A model generated the notes under the pieces. It saw only the letters and a list, made by a program, of their open reading frames with translations, did not search any database and was not told the DNA's origin. This document shows positions 11,540-23,920 of a stretch of 64,000 bases of DNA, piece by piece. A program made the position numbers and the translations under genes. This DNA is from Magnolia sinica (taxonomy: Eukaryota; Streptophyta; Magnoliopsida; Magnoliales; Magnoliaceae). The stretch covers positions 7,044,501 through 7,108,500 of the forward strand of contig NC_080577.1 of NCBI RefSeq assembly GCF_029962835.1, read 5' to 3'. The stretch's first letter is position 1. Each line of letters opens with the position of its first letter.

Positions 11540-12315
11540 AGGCCCAACTCATGGGGGGCCCACATTAATGTATGTGTATAATCCATGCCACCCATCATTT
11601 TTGCCGTATCATTTTAGGGTTAGGGCTCAAATATCAGCCTGATCCAGAGCTCATGTGGGCCACATAATAGAAAATAATGGTGACAATGACACCTACTATT
11701 GAAACTTTCCAGGCTCACTGTAATATTTGTTAGAAGTGGACATTGCCCAAGTCAAGACTTTTTAGGCCCACGGCGAGCTGACTGACAAGGTGGATGGAAC
11801 GGATCACCCCATTGTGAGCATTAGGCTATGGTACCAATGGCTATTCTTTCATTTGGTAGTAAAGAAAGTCAATAATAACAACGACGACCCATATGACCCA
11901 TATAACGTGACAACCACCTATATAACATGACAATCTTGACCCTTGCCACATTACAATCATGACCCATATAACATGACAATCAGGACTCATATAACATGAC
12001 AACCATGACCCTTATAAGGCCCACGATGGGGTGATCCGTTCCATCCACCTTGTCAGGCAGCTCGTCATGAGCCTAAAAAGTCTTAACTTGGGCAATGTTC
12101 ACTTCCAACAAACATCGTATTGAGCCTAGAAAGTTTTAATAATGGGTGCCACTATCACATTATTTTCTATTATGTGGTCCACTAGAGGTCTGGATCAAGC
12201 TAATATTTGGGCCCTGACCTGAAAATTATATGTTAAAAGAGGATGGGCGGCATGGATTATACACATACATTAATATGGGCCCCATGAGTTGTGCTTCCCA
12301 CGCCGGGCATGCCCA
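11540..12315. repeat. Large inverted-repeat element, arms of ~290 bp with a minisatellite core
   Basis: The left arm (about 11540-11850) reads GGGGGGCCCACATTAATG ... GATGGAACGGATCACCCCAT. The right arm (about 12020-12310) is its reverse complement, GATGGGGTGATCCGTTCC ... CATTAATATGGGCCCC. The core (11870-12015) is a degenerate tandem array of an ~18-24 bp unit like CCCATATAACATGACAA. The same arm and array recur at 14610-15220 and, reversed, at 18000-18870. It behaves as a foldback, non-autonomous DNA element; superfamily uncertain. Confidence 0.75.
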
Positions 12316-12319
12316 TAAA

Positions 12320-12323
<4 letters not shown>

Positions 12324-12389
<66 letters not shown>
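12324..12389. repeat. (TA)n microsatellite, 66 bp
   Basis: An uninterrupted TA run just outside the right arm of the inverted-repeat element. It explains the artificial Ile-Tyr open frames here. Confidence 0.97.
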
Positions 12390-12392
<3 letters not shown>

Positions 12393-12409
12393 TTTTAAAT
12401 TTTCATTTA

Positions 12410-13435
12410 TGTGGGGTCCATTCGGAAGATCCAAATCATCCATCGGGTTGGCCAGCTCACTGTGGACCCGAAGAGCCTTGCCTTTGGTAGGTTCCAATAC
12501 ACACATGCATCATAGTGGGCCTTAGAAAGTTTCAACAGTAGGTGCCATCACCATTACTGTTTTCTATGGTGTGGCCCACTCAAGAGATGGTTTTGGTTCA
12601 AATTTGAGCCCTAGCCCTAAAATATTCTTACCTACTGAGTGGAAGGTGTGGATTATACTCGTGCAACTGTGACCCTTATGACATTACAACCACGACCCTT
12701 ACTTTGTAATGTATAAGGGTCATGGTTGGTAATGGCCGTGGTTGTCACGTGCTGAGCGTCGTCGTTTTCATGGGTAAGTATTGCGCCCACTGTGATGTAT
12801 ATATTTTATTCATGACGTACATTCATTTTGAATGATCATTTTAATGAATGAGCCCTTCATCCGGTTGGTAATCACCTTTTGAATGCTTTGTATGGTACAT
12901 AAACATCAAGTGAACCCACAACGGTGAACGCTTCCAACTTGACTGTTTCCGGTGGTACTATCCACTTGAGTCTTGGATCTGCTTCATTTTCAGGATTCTC
13001 GTCCAAATAGGAGCTCGAGAAACTGATGGACGGACTGGATTTCACACGGAGACCTAGGTGGGCCCCATAGAACTTAGGAGTTACAAGAACTCCCTTCGAA
13101 AATGTTACAAGAAATTAACTCAGGGCCACAAAAGTTCTCGATCAAGCTGAAATTTGTTTATTTCCTTCTTTAATGTCTGTCTTAACTTGTGAACATGTTG
13201 GATCACAGATAAACATTACAGTAGACCTTACGGAGGTTTTAATGGTGGGCGTCACTCTCTCCACTGTTTTCTGTGGTGGGTTCCACTCGAGCTTTGGATC
13301 TGAATCATTCTTGTCTCATACCCTACATTGATATCTCCAAATGGATTGGCGGTGTGGATGCAACACGTACATCATGGTGGGTCCCACGTTACATGGCGAC
13401 GTCACTTCAGTAGCTAGTCTCGCTACAAAACCTGT
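12410..13435. repeat. Three partial GTGGGCC-type MITE copies
   Basis: Fragments at about 12500-12660, 12785-13070 and 13080-13435 carry the shared interior of the window's dominant repeat: a GTGGGCCC edge, a 'GATGTATGTGTTTTATCCA'-like block, a 'GGTGTGGTCCACTTGAG'-like block and an 'AAATGGATGGACGG'-like block. The last ends GGCGACGTCACTTCAGTAG ... CTCGCTAC, the terminal type also found at 17150 and 33390-33985. Confidence 0.6.
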
Positions 13436-13499
13436 GAGTATCTGATCCGCGTCGGTAATTTGCTAGATGACATCTAACGTATTGCAATACAATACGATT

Positions 13500-13925
13500 T
13501 GAATTTGGCAGTTCCTATTGTGCAGATGTGGGGTCCACTCTGTGCATGCATATATCCAATCCGTCCATTCCTATTGTGCAGATGTGGGGTCCACTCTGTA
13601 CATGCATAAATCCAATCCGTCCATCAGATGCTTCAGCAAATATGAACCAGGGCTCATGAATAAGGTGGGCTAAACCACAGCTGACAAGCTGGGAGTGAAC
13701 GCCCATCCTTGATTTCAATCGAAGACCCACCATATTGTTTATATGGAATCCAGGCTGTTCCAACCCTTCATCTGGCCTGGATGAAAGGACAGCCAAACAA
13801 TCATATCTTTTGCGATTAAGGTAGGGCACTGAGCATATCAAGGGCAGGCACCCCTCTCATTCTGCGCCCTCTTATGTACGGGTTGGATGCATGCATACAT
13901 CAAGTGGGCCCCACATCTGTACTGT
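13500..13925. repeat. Palindromic repeat with a 56-bp tandem duplication in its left arm
   Basis: A 56-bp unit beginning TTCCTATTGTGCAGATG occurs twice head to tail (13512-13567 and 13568-13623). The distal arm at about 13886-13925 is its reverse complement (ATGCATACATCAAGTGGGCC, CCCCACATCTGTAC). The centre around 13640-13850 is unique. Confidence 0.65.
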
Positions 13926-14481
13926 ACCACTCAAATTCAAAGGCTAAAATCACCTACGTATCCTATTGCAATACGTATTATAGCAAACTCCCTCAGTGTG
14001 CTTGTAGTGTATGGAAACCTTCCCAAGCAACTTGTTGCATTTGAACTACCGTCACATACATCACCAATCTGGACGGTCCATTAAGGTCCATCCCACTTTT
14101 CTATCGTATAGGAAGGCCCTAAAGATCCGTAACTGATAGCATAGCAGGCTATCAGTTATGGGTCCACCAGATTAACGATGCATCTCAACCCACGTGAAAG
14201 GAGCCGTTAATCAGCACTTTGAGCCATCTATTTGTTAGGACATAACATGGATCGATTATGGTTCCAAATATCCGTTGATGGCTTAAAAAACAGAGTATTA
14301 AAGTAATACCATCTTGCACATGGATTAGTTCATCCGATGATGTGACTTTTACTGATAACCCATGATATGTGTGCTAGAACTAGTGGACGGCTCAGATTGA
14401 TTGATTAAACTAACTATATGCCTTTATGCAAGTAGGAGCACTGTATTGTAGCATTTGATAGCACTAGATCATGAAATCGGA

Positions 14482-14484
<3 letters not shown>
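13926..14484. other. No recognised feature
   Basis: Non-coding; a short inverted match (CTGATAGCATAGCAGGCTATCAG near 14133) is the only structure noticed. Confidence 0.4.

Positions 14485-14531
<47 letters not shown>
14485..14531. repeat. (CT)n microsatellite, ~46 bp
   Basis: Uninterrupted CT run. Confidence 0.97.
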
Positions 14532-14532
<1 letters not shown>

Positions 14533-14599
14533 ACATTCACATGCCTGAACTTGCAGGTTATTGGTTGAGATATAAACTAGGGATTTTAATTATACTGAC

Positions 14600-16440
14600 C
14601 TTTGTATAACCTTAGGCTATGATACCAATGGCTATCCTTTCATTTGGTAATAAAGTAAGTGAACATATGACAATTAAGACCCATATAACATTGACAACTA
14701 TGATCCATGACAACTACCACCCATATGGGCCCGCATTGATGCGTATGTATAATCCACTTCACCCATCCTTTTTGCCGTGTCATTTTAGGGTTAGATCCCA
14801 AATATCAGCCTGATCCAGAGCTCGTGTGAGCCACATAATAGAAAATAATGATGACAGTGTTACCCACTGTTGAAACTTTCCAAACTTAGTGTGATGTTTG
14901 CTAGAAGTGGACATTGCCCAAGTCAGGACTTTTGGGGCACACAGCGAATTGGCTAACATGGTACATGAAACGGATCACCCCATTGTGGGCCTTAGGATAT
15001 GGTACTAATGACTATGCTTTCCTTTGATAATAAAGTAAGGGAACATGTGATAACCCCAACCCATATAACATAACAACTACAAACCATGACAACCACGAAC
15101 TATAACAATCACAACCCATATAACATTACAATCTTGACCCTTACCACATTACAACCTCAACCCTTGTCACATTACAACTACAACCCATAAAACATGCCAA
15201 CCACGACCTCGACTCTTAGGGCTTGTTTGGCCATTTGCCTTAGACTGGATTAGATGGGATGAAATTACATATAATGTCATCATAGCTACTATCAACGATT
15301 GTCGTGGATTTGCAGTGTATTTGGAAAGGCAAGGATGTCATGTAATCGTGTTTGGGAACACATGGATTTACAATGTAACGGTAAGGTTGCATAGTAGGCG
15401 TGTTTGGTATACAGCCCTATGGGAGGGTTGCGGATTAGCTACATAGCAGTTAGTGGTGGCACTCACCACGTAAAAGTGACGTTGCCAAGTTTTGTGGGTC
15501 TCATCATGATGTATGTTTTGCATCCACACCCGCCACCCATTTGGAGAGATCATTTTAGAACATTATCTAAAGAATGAGTCCGATCTAAATCTCGAGTGGA
15601 CCACACCATAGAGAACAGTGGAGAGAGTGACGCTCACCATTAAAAACTTTTAAGGGCCACAAAAGTTTTTGATCATGCTAATCTTTGTTTTTTCCCTTCT
15701 TTAGTTTCTATGTTAACTTATGTACAGGTTGGATCTACAGATAAACATCACGTTGGACCTTAGGAAGGTTTCAACGGTGGGTGAAACTCAAGCCCTGAGG
15801 CGGCATTCTCAACCCACCGTCACCTGTAGTGTGGTCCACCTGATGGTTGGATCAGACTAATTTTTAGGCTCAAGGGTTAAAATGACTGGGATAAAGAGGC
15901 AGATGGTGTGGATCTAACGGAATACCTCATGATGAGTCCCACGAGTGAAAACCCATTCCAAAACTCTACCCATTCCAAAACTCTACCCATGCAACGGAAA
16001 GAAATAGTCATTGATGTTGGAGCTTTCAAGTACTTGTACCTCACACTATGGCCCACCTGAGATGAGTATCAACTTTATTTTTGGTTTCGAAGGCTAAACT
16101 AGTGTGGAGAATCGGATGGACGGAATGGATGAAACATATGCATCATGTTGGGACCCACAAGTGGAGGGCCCACCCTTCCACTGTAACTTACCCTTCCGCT
16201 GTAACTCCCAGGTGGGATTTGAAAATTTTAGGAGAGGGACAACGAAATCCCACTGTTTAGGCGCAGAACTCAAAATAATTTTCATCCAAATCTTCCAAGC
16301 ATGCCAACACCATCTATTAGATGGGATTGTGAGTACAATCCCGTCTGATACAATCTAATACGGGCTGGCGAAACAGGCCCTTACTACATTATAATCACAG
16401 GCTTAATTTGTAGCATTTGATCCATTTTTTGTAGCGTATA
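14600..16440. mobile_element. Minisatellite-bearing element with a CACTA-like right end, containing MITE pieces
   Basis: This copy of the family seen at 11540 has the arm at about 14735-14985 and degenerate CCCATATAACATTACAA-type arrays at 14660-14720 and 15055-15215. It closes at 16378-16437 with ...CATTATAATCACAGGC and then CCATTTTTTGTAG, the reverse complement of the CTACAAAAAATGG end at 17938. Between 15410 and 16180 lie pieces of GTGGGCC-type MITEs. The right terminus reads GTAGCG instead of the expected GTAGTG. The left end was not found. Confidence 0.45.
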
Positions 16441-17129
16441 AACAAGTGACAATCTCACTTGTTTGGCAAATTAGTTTAACCGTCCACATCGAATGATCAC
16501 CCTCACAGCTGTACTATAATATAATGGATGTAACGTGTTTCGGTTCTAACGTGTCTCCCATGTAAATCTCCTGAGAAAAAAGAGTGAATCTGAGCGACGG
16601 ACTGGAACCCTGTACAACACTGTTTTACGCTGCTCGAAAAACATCCAAACTGTTTGGGTCCGCCATCTTGTATATATGAAATCAAATCCTTTCATCAGGT
16701 AGTAAGCATCATATTAACCTTTAATATTGAAAAAAATAATGGGATAAAATCTCAGATGGGCCACACAAAAGTGAAAAACGTAAAATTGTGCATATAACCT
16801 CTAAGTTCACTCTTTATGGACCAAGTAGTTTTGGATCGGAAATATTTTATATATTACCTTCATCCCGGTGAGTCACACCTGATGAACGGGTTTCATGAAA
16901 TATGAAAACCGAGATGCTCCAGACATAAACCTATGGTTGGTGTACCATCCTCATTGTTCCCTGTGGTAAGACCCACCTGAATATTGGATCCAAATATCAT
17001 TATAGATAAAATTCTAGAATCGTGGTTAACACCTGATGGACAGAATTTGGACCCAGAACAGCTAGGGTGTGTAAAACAGAGTGATGTAGACGGCTTCGTT
17101 AGGTGGATAACGCGACCACGTGTACCGCG
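16441..17129. other. Non-coding spacer with weak MITE remnants
   Basis: Short matches to the GTGGGCC-type interior (for example near 16740-17045) but no defined ends and no coding sequence. Confidence 0.35.
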
Positions 17130-17670
17130 TACGTTTTTCTTGGACGCGGATTAGCAAGCGAGACTTGCAATGAAGTGACGTCACCGTGCTATGTGGGTAC
17201 TATCATGATGTATGTGTTATATCCACACGGTCCATCCATTCGGAGAGATCATTTTAAGGCATAATCCAAAGAACGAGGCAGATCCAAAATTAAAATGGAC
17301 CCCACCACAAAAAAAAAAACAGTGGAGAGAGTGACGCCCACCGTTGAAACCTTCCTAAGGTCTACGGTGATGTTTATTTGAGATCCAATATGTTCATAAG
17401 TTAACATAGATATTAAATAAGGTAAAATACAAATATAAGCTTCATCAAAAACTTTTGTGGCCCTTAGAAGTTTTTAATAGTGGGCGTCACTCTCTCCATT
17501 TTTTCTGTGGTGGGGTCCACTTGAGCTTTGGCTCTTAATCATTCTATGGCTTATCCCTAAAATAGTCTCTCCAAATGGATAGACGGTGTGGATACTAAAA
17601 ATAATAATCATAGTGGGACGCATAGAACTTGGTGACATGACTTCACTCGTTTCCCTCACGCAAGCTTAAT
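17130..17670. repeat. Near-complete palindromic MITE, GTGACGTCAC terminal type
   Basis: The left end is GCGAGACTTGCAATGAAGTGACGTCACC with its interior arm to about 17400. The right half mirrors it, ending GACGGTGTGGATAC ... CTTGGTGACATGACTTCACTCG. About 250 bp of each half pair with the other. Same family as 33390-33985. Confidence 0.7.
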
Positions 17671-17908
17671 TTTTCACTGTTTTTCTTTCCCTCACGCCAG
17701 CATTTTACTGGGTGTAAATTATGCCCGAGAGATTGAGAGGAAATTGGATTACCTATTGAGTTACTCAATATGCTTTCATTGTACGGTTAGTTTGGGCCAC
17801 CTTGAATGTATGTAGTCTATCTATGCCATACGTCAATTTTTTCATCTAATTTAAGGAGTTGAGCCCAAAATTGAAGCATATCCAAAGATTAATTGGACTA
17901 TCTCACGA

Positions 17909-17972
17909 CCTTAATTTGTAACTTTTGATCCATCTACACTACAAAAAATGGATCAAAGGTTACAAATTAAGG
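17909..17972. repeat. Hairpin at a CACTA-like terminus
   Basis: Arms 17909-17933 and 17948-17972 are 25 bp each with one mismatch, separated by a 14-base loop. The loop and right arm contain CACTACAAAAAATGG, which resembles a CACTA transposon end facing right. Confidence 0.8.
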
Positions 17973-18880
17973 CCGTAGTTGTGATGTAGTAAGGGTCTAG
18001 GGCATGGTTGTCGTGTTATATGGATTGTGGTTGTAATGTGACAAGGGTCGAGATTGTAATGTGTCAGGGTCGTGGTTGTCATGTTATATACGTTGTGGTT
18101 GTCATGTTATATGGGTGTTATAGGGGTTGTGGTTGTCACATGTTCACTTCTTTTACAATCAAATGAAATGATAGTCATTGGTACCATAGCTTAAGGCCCA
18201 CGATAGGGTGATCTGTTCCATCTACCTTGTCGGCCAGTTTGCCATGGACCTAAAAGGTCCTAACTTGGGCAGTATCACTTCTAACAAACATCACACTGAG
18301 TTTGAAAAGTTTCAAGAGTAGATGCCACTGTCACTATTATTTTCTATTATGTGGCCCACATGAGCTCTAGATCAGCTGATATTTGAACTCTAGCCCTAAA
18401 ATGACATGACAAAAAGGATGTACAACATGGATTATACACATGTATTAATGTGGGCCCATATGAGTCGTGGTCGTCATGTTATATGGGTTGTATTGTCATT
18501 TTACACGTGTGTTGTATTGTCATTTTACACGTGTACTTGTCATATGTTCACTTCCTTTACTATCAAATGAAAGGATAGTCATTGGTACCATGGCTTAAGG
18601 CTCACAATGGAGTGATTCGTTCCATCCACCCTGTCGGTCAACTCGCGACCCATAAAGTCTTGACTTAGGCAGTGTCTACTTTTAACAAACATCACAGTGA
18701 GCTGGGAAAGTTTCAACAGTGGGAGCCATTGTCACCATTATTTTCTATTATGTGGCCCACATGAGCTCTGGATCAAGCTGATATTTGAGCCCTAGTCCTA
18801 AAATGACACGGCAAAAAGAAAAGGCAACATGGATTATACACATGCATCAATGTGGGCCCCACGAGTTGGGTCTTGCCTAC
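17937..18880. mobile_element. Minisatellite-bearing element, opposite orientation, CACTA-like left end
   Basis: From CACTACAAAAAATGG the sequence runs into arrays of GTTGTCATGTTATATGGG-type units (17990-18140 and 18470-18545). Two arms of the 11540 family, both reversed, follow at about 18190-18460 and 18590-18870. These are inverted relative to 14600-16440. No right terminus recognised. Confidence 0.45.
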
Positions 18881-20345
18881 GCTAAAAAAGACTTCCTTCC
18901 ACATCATTTTCTCATGATTGAAATAATATATAACTTTTTCCACACTCTAAACCGTATAACTACTAATACAAGAACAAAGGTATTTTGGTTCAAAAAAATT
19001 CCCAAAGCTTGATATAAGGCCACCCTCCTAATATTCCAAAGGTTGAATCCCTGGAAATTTGACCATACAACGAGGCTGGTCAAAATCCTCCGTCTAAAGG
19101 GGGAAGCGGAATGGTTGGTGTGGCCATCATGCGAAGACGAGCTTTGCAGCTCCTCAACCTCCAAGTTGTACAAACGGTTCAAAGTATATCAAAGTTATAT
19201 GGCCCCAAAATGATGTGTTTATTTATTATATCCACACCGTTCATCCATTTTTTAAGTTCATTTTAGAGAATTATACCAAAAATGATTAATATCCAAAGTT
19301 TAACTGGACCACACCAGAAATAGCAGTGAGGAAAATGATTCTCACAGTTAAAACATTTGTAGGGCCCACCATAGCATTTATTTTACATTTAATCTATTCA
19401 TAATTTAACATAGACCTGGATGAATAGGAAAAACAAATATCATATCGATCCGAGACTTCTGTGAGCCCCAGGAGGGTTTCAATGGTATACATTCAATCAC
19501 CCCACAGTTTTTGCAGTGTGGTCCACTTGTTCTTTGGATCTATCTTATTTTTAGTTTCAAGACTTCTTACAAGCTCTCCAAATGAAAGGACGGTTCGGAT
19601 ATAACACGTGCCTAATGATGGAACCCACAGAACTTGGTTATGTACCCACACCGGCCACATCGATGGTGTGCGGTACACCAGCCAATCAAGCTCATATTTT
19701 TATTTTTCTCTTCATCCATGTATAGGTAAACTATGACCGGATTGGATTACAAATAAACATCACTGTATACCTTAGGAAGGTTTCATCAATGGACATCATT
19801 ATCCCAATTATTTTCTACAGTGTGGTCCACTTTAACTGATCACTTAACTTTCCATATATTTCATTCCTGAATCATGCCCCAAAATGATTTGTTAAAACTG
19901 ATGGATGGCATGGATAAGACGTGTATTTCACAGTGGGCTCGGCAGCGTTTACTCGGTTACTCAGCATGCAATCCGCGTCGGACACACATTCTTGTGACAC
20001 CCTTTTTATCTACCCTGTTAGGGCTCATTTTAGGGCATGAACTAAAATTAACATTTAATACAATCGCTACATAGACCACATCAGCATAAATAGTGGAGAT
20101 AATGACATCTACCGTCTACTGTTGAAACTTCGTTGGACTCACCATAATATTTATTTTTCATCTAACGTGTTGATAATGTCACACATCTGGACGCAGGAAA
20201 AAGAAACTCTATTTAAAACCTTTGCTGCCTCAGAACCTTTCAATGGACATGCGTCAATTACCCAGAAGCTTTCGAATCTAAAATGATCTTTAAACAATGG
20301 ATGGACGGCATGGATACAAAAAGCACACCGGGCCTCACAGCGACC
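18881..20345. repeat. GTGGGCC-type MITE copies in tandem
   Basis: A fairly complete copy spans about 19195-19690 (GATGTGTTTATTTATTATATCC to ACGGTTCGGATATAACACG). Partial copies follow at about 19720-19950 and 19990-20340. The leading CAAGTTGTACAAACGGTTC at 19160 recurs at 23070, so these two copies share a terminal type. 18881-19150 is unassigned. Confidence 0.55.
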
Positions 20346-20399
20346 ATCACATCACTACACGGCGGGATGGTGGCGGCAACACCACCTGATCCGCATCCT

Positions 20400-21060
20400 T
20401 TTATTCAGTATTGAATCTTGAAAAGCACGCATTTTGGTCTAACTAGTTGGACACTGTATTTTGGTCTAACTAACTGGGCATTTAACGAGAAAATTTCTCT
20501 TAAATGCAATGTTATACACACCTAATTCGCATTAATTAATGCTAATTAATGTTAGGAGAGGGTGTTTGCTTTACGTTAGCTTTTCAAGAGGTCTTTTGAA
20601 AATGATCCCCCCGCCGAAGTGCTAATGTGCTAATGTAAAATTCACAGTGACTATCAAGGTGTGTCACCCCGTGTTAGATTTAGGAATCTAAAATCAACTT
20701 TACCTATGGTTCAAGGGGACCTTTCAATTGGAAATAGTGTGCAAAATTAAGTTCACCTTCCAAAATGATTCCTTTGATGAAGTACACTTAAATCAAGTAT
20801 CGTCCTGATTTTTATTTCTACGCCTAACATTTGGTGTGGCATCTAATGGTTGGAGTGGATTTCACTTACTTATAAATGTGGGCCTATAAAAATCAAAGGT
20901 AAAATTCTCTCCCTTTATTGATCTATTGGTGTGGTCTACCTGGATCAAAAGTCAATGTGATATCTTGTGCGGAGACGTAGAATGAGATGACACATCTGAC
21001 ACGGTCGTAGTGGATCTAATATGCACATCATGACATCACGATGTGCCAATAAAAATAAGG
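20400..21060. repeat. Dispersed repeat D, copy 1
   Basis: Shares with 22378-22960, in the same orientation, the blocks AAATTTCTCTTAAATGCAAT, ATTAATGCTAATTAATGTTA, TTCAAGAGGTCTTTTGAAAA and the later GGTGTGGTCTACCTGG region. Confidence 0.65.
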
Positions 21061-22330
21061 TCGGCTCGGCTACAAGAAAGAAAGGGCCATATTAAAAAAA
21101 AGAAAAAAAAGAAGAACAAAGTTACTGGTGGCATAATGTACAGACTGTGTGGAAGGGGTCGCACTTAATCCACCTTTTTCACACCCATGTCAGTACACAG
21201 CTCCATGTTAGCCACCCCCTGCTAGGGATCGATACCAAGACCTCAAGTGCTGAAACGAGGTATCTCCACTCAAGCTGCCAACCTCGATGTAAGTATTATA
21301 TATCCACGTTATCCATTGGATTTTTAAGCTCATTTTGGATCATTAATCAGAAAAATGAAGCACTTATAAATCTCAAGTGTATCATAGGAGTGGATATTGA
21401 ACTCTTAGCATTACAAATTTCCTAGGGTCCACTGTAATTTTTACTTGGCACTCAACTTATTTAAAAGGTCACAAAGACCTTCATGAATTAAAATAAAAAT
21501 AATAAACAAATTTCAGCTTATCCAAAACTTCTGGACCACAAAAAGTTTTTAATGGCCAATCACTACAGTTTTTGTGGTGTGGTCTACCTGAGAATTTTAT
21601 GTACTTTATTTTTCGAGTCATGTCCTAGCTGAAAATATGGATGTAGGGCATGGATATACAATAAGTATATCAAGGTAGGCCCATGATTAGGGATGCACAG
21701 TGCTGCGTTGGAACGGGTTGCACCTAATCCACTCCACTTTTTATTGGGAACACGCGCCTTTTCTCACTGAATTGGAAGAAGTTTAACAGCGGAAGAAGAT
21801 AAAGCCAAGCTTGATTTTTGATACGGCTCATCGTGTCATGTATGTAAGATCCACGACCTTAAGATGTGCAGTCTCATTGTAAGTTAGGGCTAAAATATAA
21901 GGCAGACTTCTAATTCAGGTGAGCCACACCAATAAAACAGTTGAAGTAGAGATGTCCACCTTTGATTTTGAAAGGACCTCGATCATGCTTATGTGAAATC
22001 AACTCCAACTATTAGATGTGACAGCAAAGGCTAGGTAAGGGACCCAAAAATAAGATCCACACTTGATTTAAGTGGGCCTCATCAAACGAACCATTTTGGA
22101 GAGAGATTTTTCAGCACACTGTTTTGTGGTCCACCTGAACCACCAATGGGGTTGATTTTCAGTTGGTAAGTCTAACATAGGGTGACACATGTGATAGTCG
22201 GGTGAATTTTACATTAGAACCACAAAAGGGCCCACCCAAGCCAATGACCATTTTGAAACACCCATTTGAAAGGTAAAATAAAAAAAGTCTTCTCTCTCAA
22301 TAATAATTAGCATTAATTAATTCGAACTAG
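21061..22330. repeat. MITE-rich stretch
   Basis: A GTGGGCC-type copy lies at about 21285-21700. Around 22240-22330 the sequence TTGAAACACCC ... AATAATTAGCATTAATTAATTCG is inverted relative to the D repeat, so parts of D flank this region in opposite orientations. No coding sequence. Confidence 0.45.
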
Positions 22331-22377
22331 TTGGACCTACCAACTCATTGTGTGTCAGCATTTCTTATCTAGGTGAG

Positions 22378-23010
22378 CATTTAATTAGAAAAAATTTCTC
22401 TTAAATGCAATAAAGACCTAGTTTGTATTAATTAATTAATGCTAATTAATGTTAAGAGAGAGGGCGTTTGCTTTACGTTAACTTTTCAAGAGGTCTTTTG
22501 AAAATGATCCCGGGTTGGGTGAGCCCCACCGTAGTGTTACTATAGTGTTAATGTAAAATCCACTATAACCATCACGTTTTTCACCCCATGTTAGACCTAC
22601 GAACCGAAAATCAACTCCATCCATGGTTCAAGTGGACCGCACAATCTGCACAATTGCAAAAAAAAATAAAAAAATAAAAAAAATAAAAATAAAAATCCCA
22701 CCTTTCAAAATGATTCCTTTGGTAAGGCACGCTTAAACCAAGTATGGCCCTAATTTTTGAGCTCAACGTAGAACGTTTGGTATAACATCTAATGATTGGA
22801 GTGGATATCACTTACTCATGACTGTGGGTTCTGTAAAAATCAAAGGTAGACGTCTCTTCCTCTACTGTTCTATTGGTGTGGCCTTCTGGATCAAAATTCA
22901 ATCTTGTTTTCTGTGCAATTTTCTAAAATGATATGGAAAAAAATGGATAGACGGTGTAGATAAAACATATACATTAGGATAGGCCCCACAAAGCCCAGAC
23001 TGTCTCTGGC
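22378..23010. repeat. Dispersed repeat D, copy 2
   Basis: Direct copy of 20430-21020, about 1.94 kb downstream, with indels and an A/T-rich expansion at 22655-22700. Confidence 0.65.
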
Positions 23011-23054
23011 TTCATTCGTTAAAGCGGATTGGCTGGAGTACATATGGTGGGATG

Positions 23055-23920
23055 ACGTGGGCTGCCGCTCCGAGTTGTAAAAACGGTTCAAGTATGTCAA
23101 AGTTACATGGGCTCCAAAATGATGTATTTATTATATCCACACTCGTTCACCTATTTTGTGAGATCATTTTAGAGCATGATAAGAAAAATTATTCATATCA
23201 AAATCTTAAGTGGACCACACCAGAAATTAGCAATGGTATAATGATTCTCACCATTAAAACATTTGTAGGGCCCACCATAGCGTTTATTTCTCATCCAATT
23301 TGTCCATAAGGTCATACAGACATGTATGAAGAGGAAAAACAAATATCATATTGATTCAAAACTTCTGTGACCCCAAAAGGGTTTCAATGGTACACGTTCA
23401 ATACCCCACATCTTTTTGCAGTGTGGTCCACTTGATCTTTCGATCTGTCTTATTTTCGATTTAAGCCTTAGTACAAGCTCTCCAAATGAAAGGACGGTTG
23501 GGATATAACACATACCAGTGACGTCAACAGACCAGCCAAATAGGTGGCGTGTGGTACACCAGCTAATCTGCTTCAGTTGGTGGGGGTAGCATGGCAATTC
23601 CGTCCCCGATTTAGGGGAGCAGATTAGGTGAGACCCGGGATCCATCCAGGTGGGTGAGAACCCTGACTGTGGGGGCCACTGTGATCTATGTGACTACATC
23701 CACACTATCCATTTGTATTGATTCAAAAAATGAAGCAAATCCAATTATTAAGTGGACCATACCATAGGAAACGGTAGTGATTGACCATTAATGGGCTATG
23801 AAACTTCTGGGCCACATGAGATTTGCATAATCCTCATTTTTGGAATCATTCCTTAAAATGATTTGAAAAAATAAATGGACGGCATGGATAAAACACATAT
23901 ATTAAAAATTTCTTGTGGGC
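23055..23920. repeat. Two GTGGGCC-type MITE copies
   Basis: The first spans about 23060-23560 with both arms. The second begins near 23612 with GGGGAGCAGATTAGGTGAGA, the terminal type of the complete element at 56917-57736, and fades near 23920. Confidence 0.55.

Noticed and set aside
12230-12506. Open frames on both strands rich in Ile-Tyr repeats
   Set aside because: They are translations of the (TA)n microsatellite and its MITE flanks.
14660-15215. CRISPR-like array of short repeats
   Set aside because: The units are degenerate and contiguous without regular unique spacers, inside a plant transposon; this is a minisatellite.
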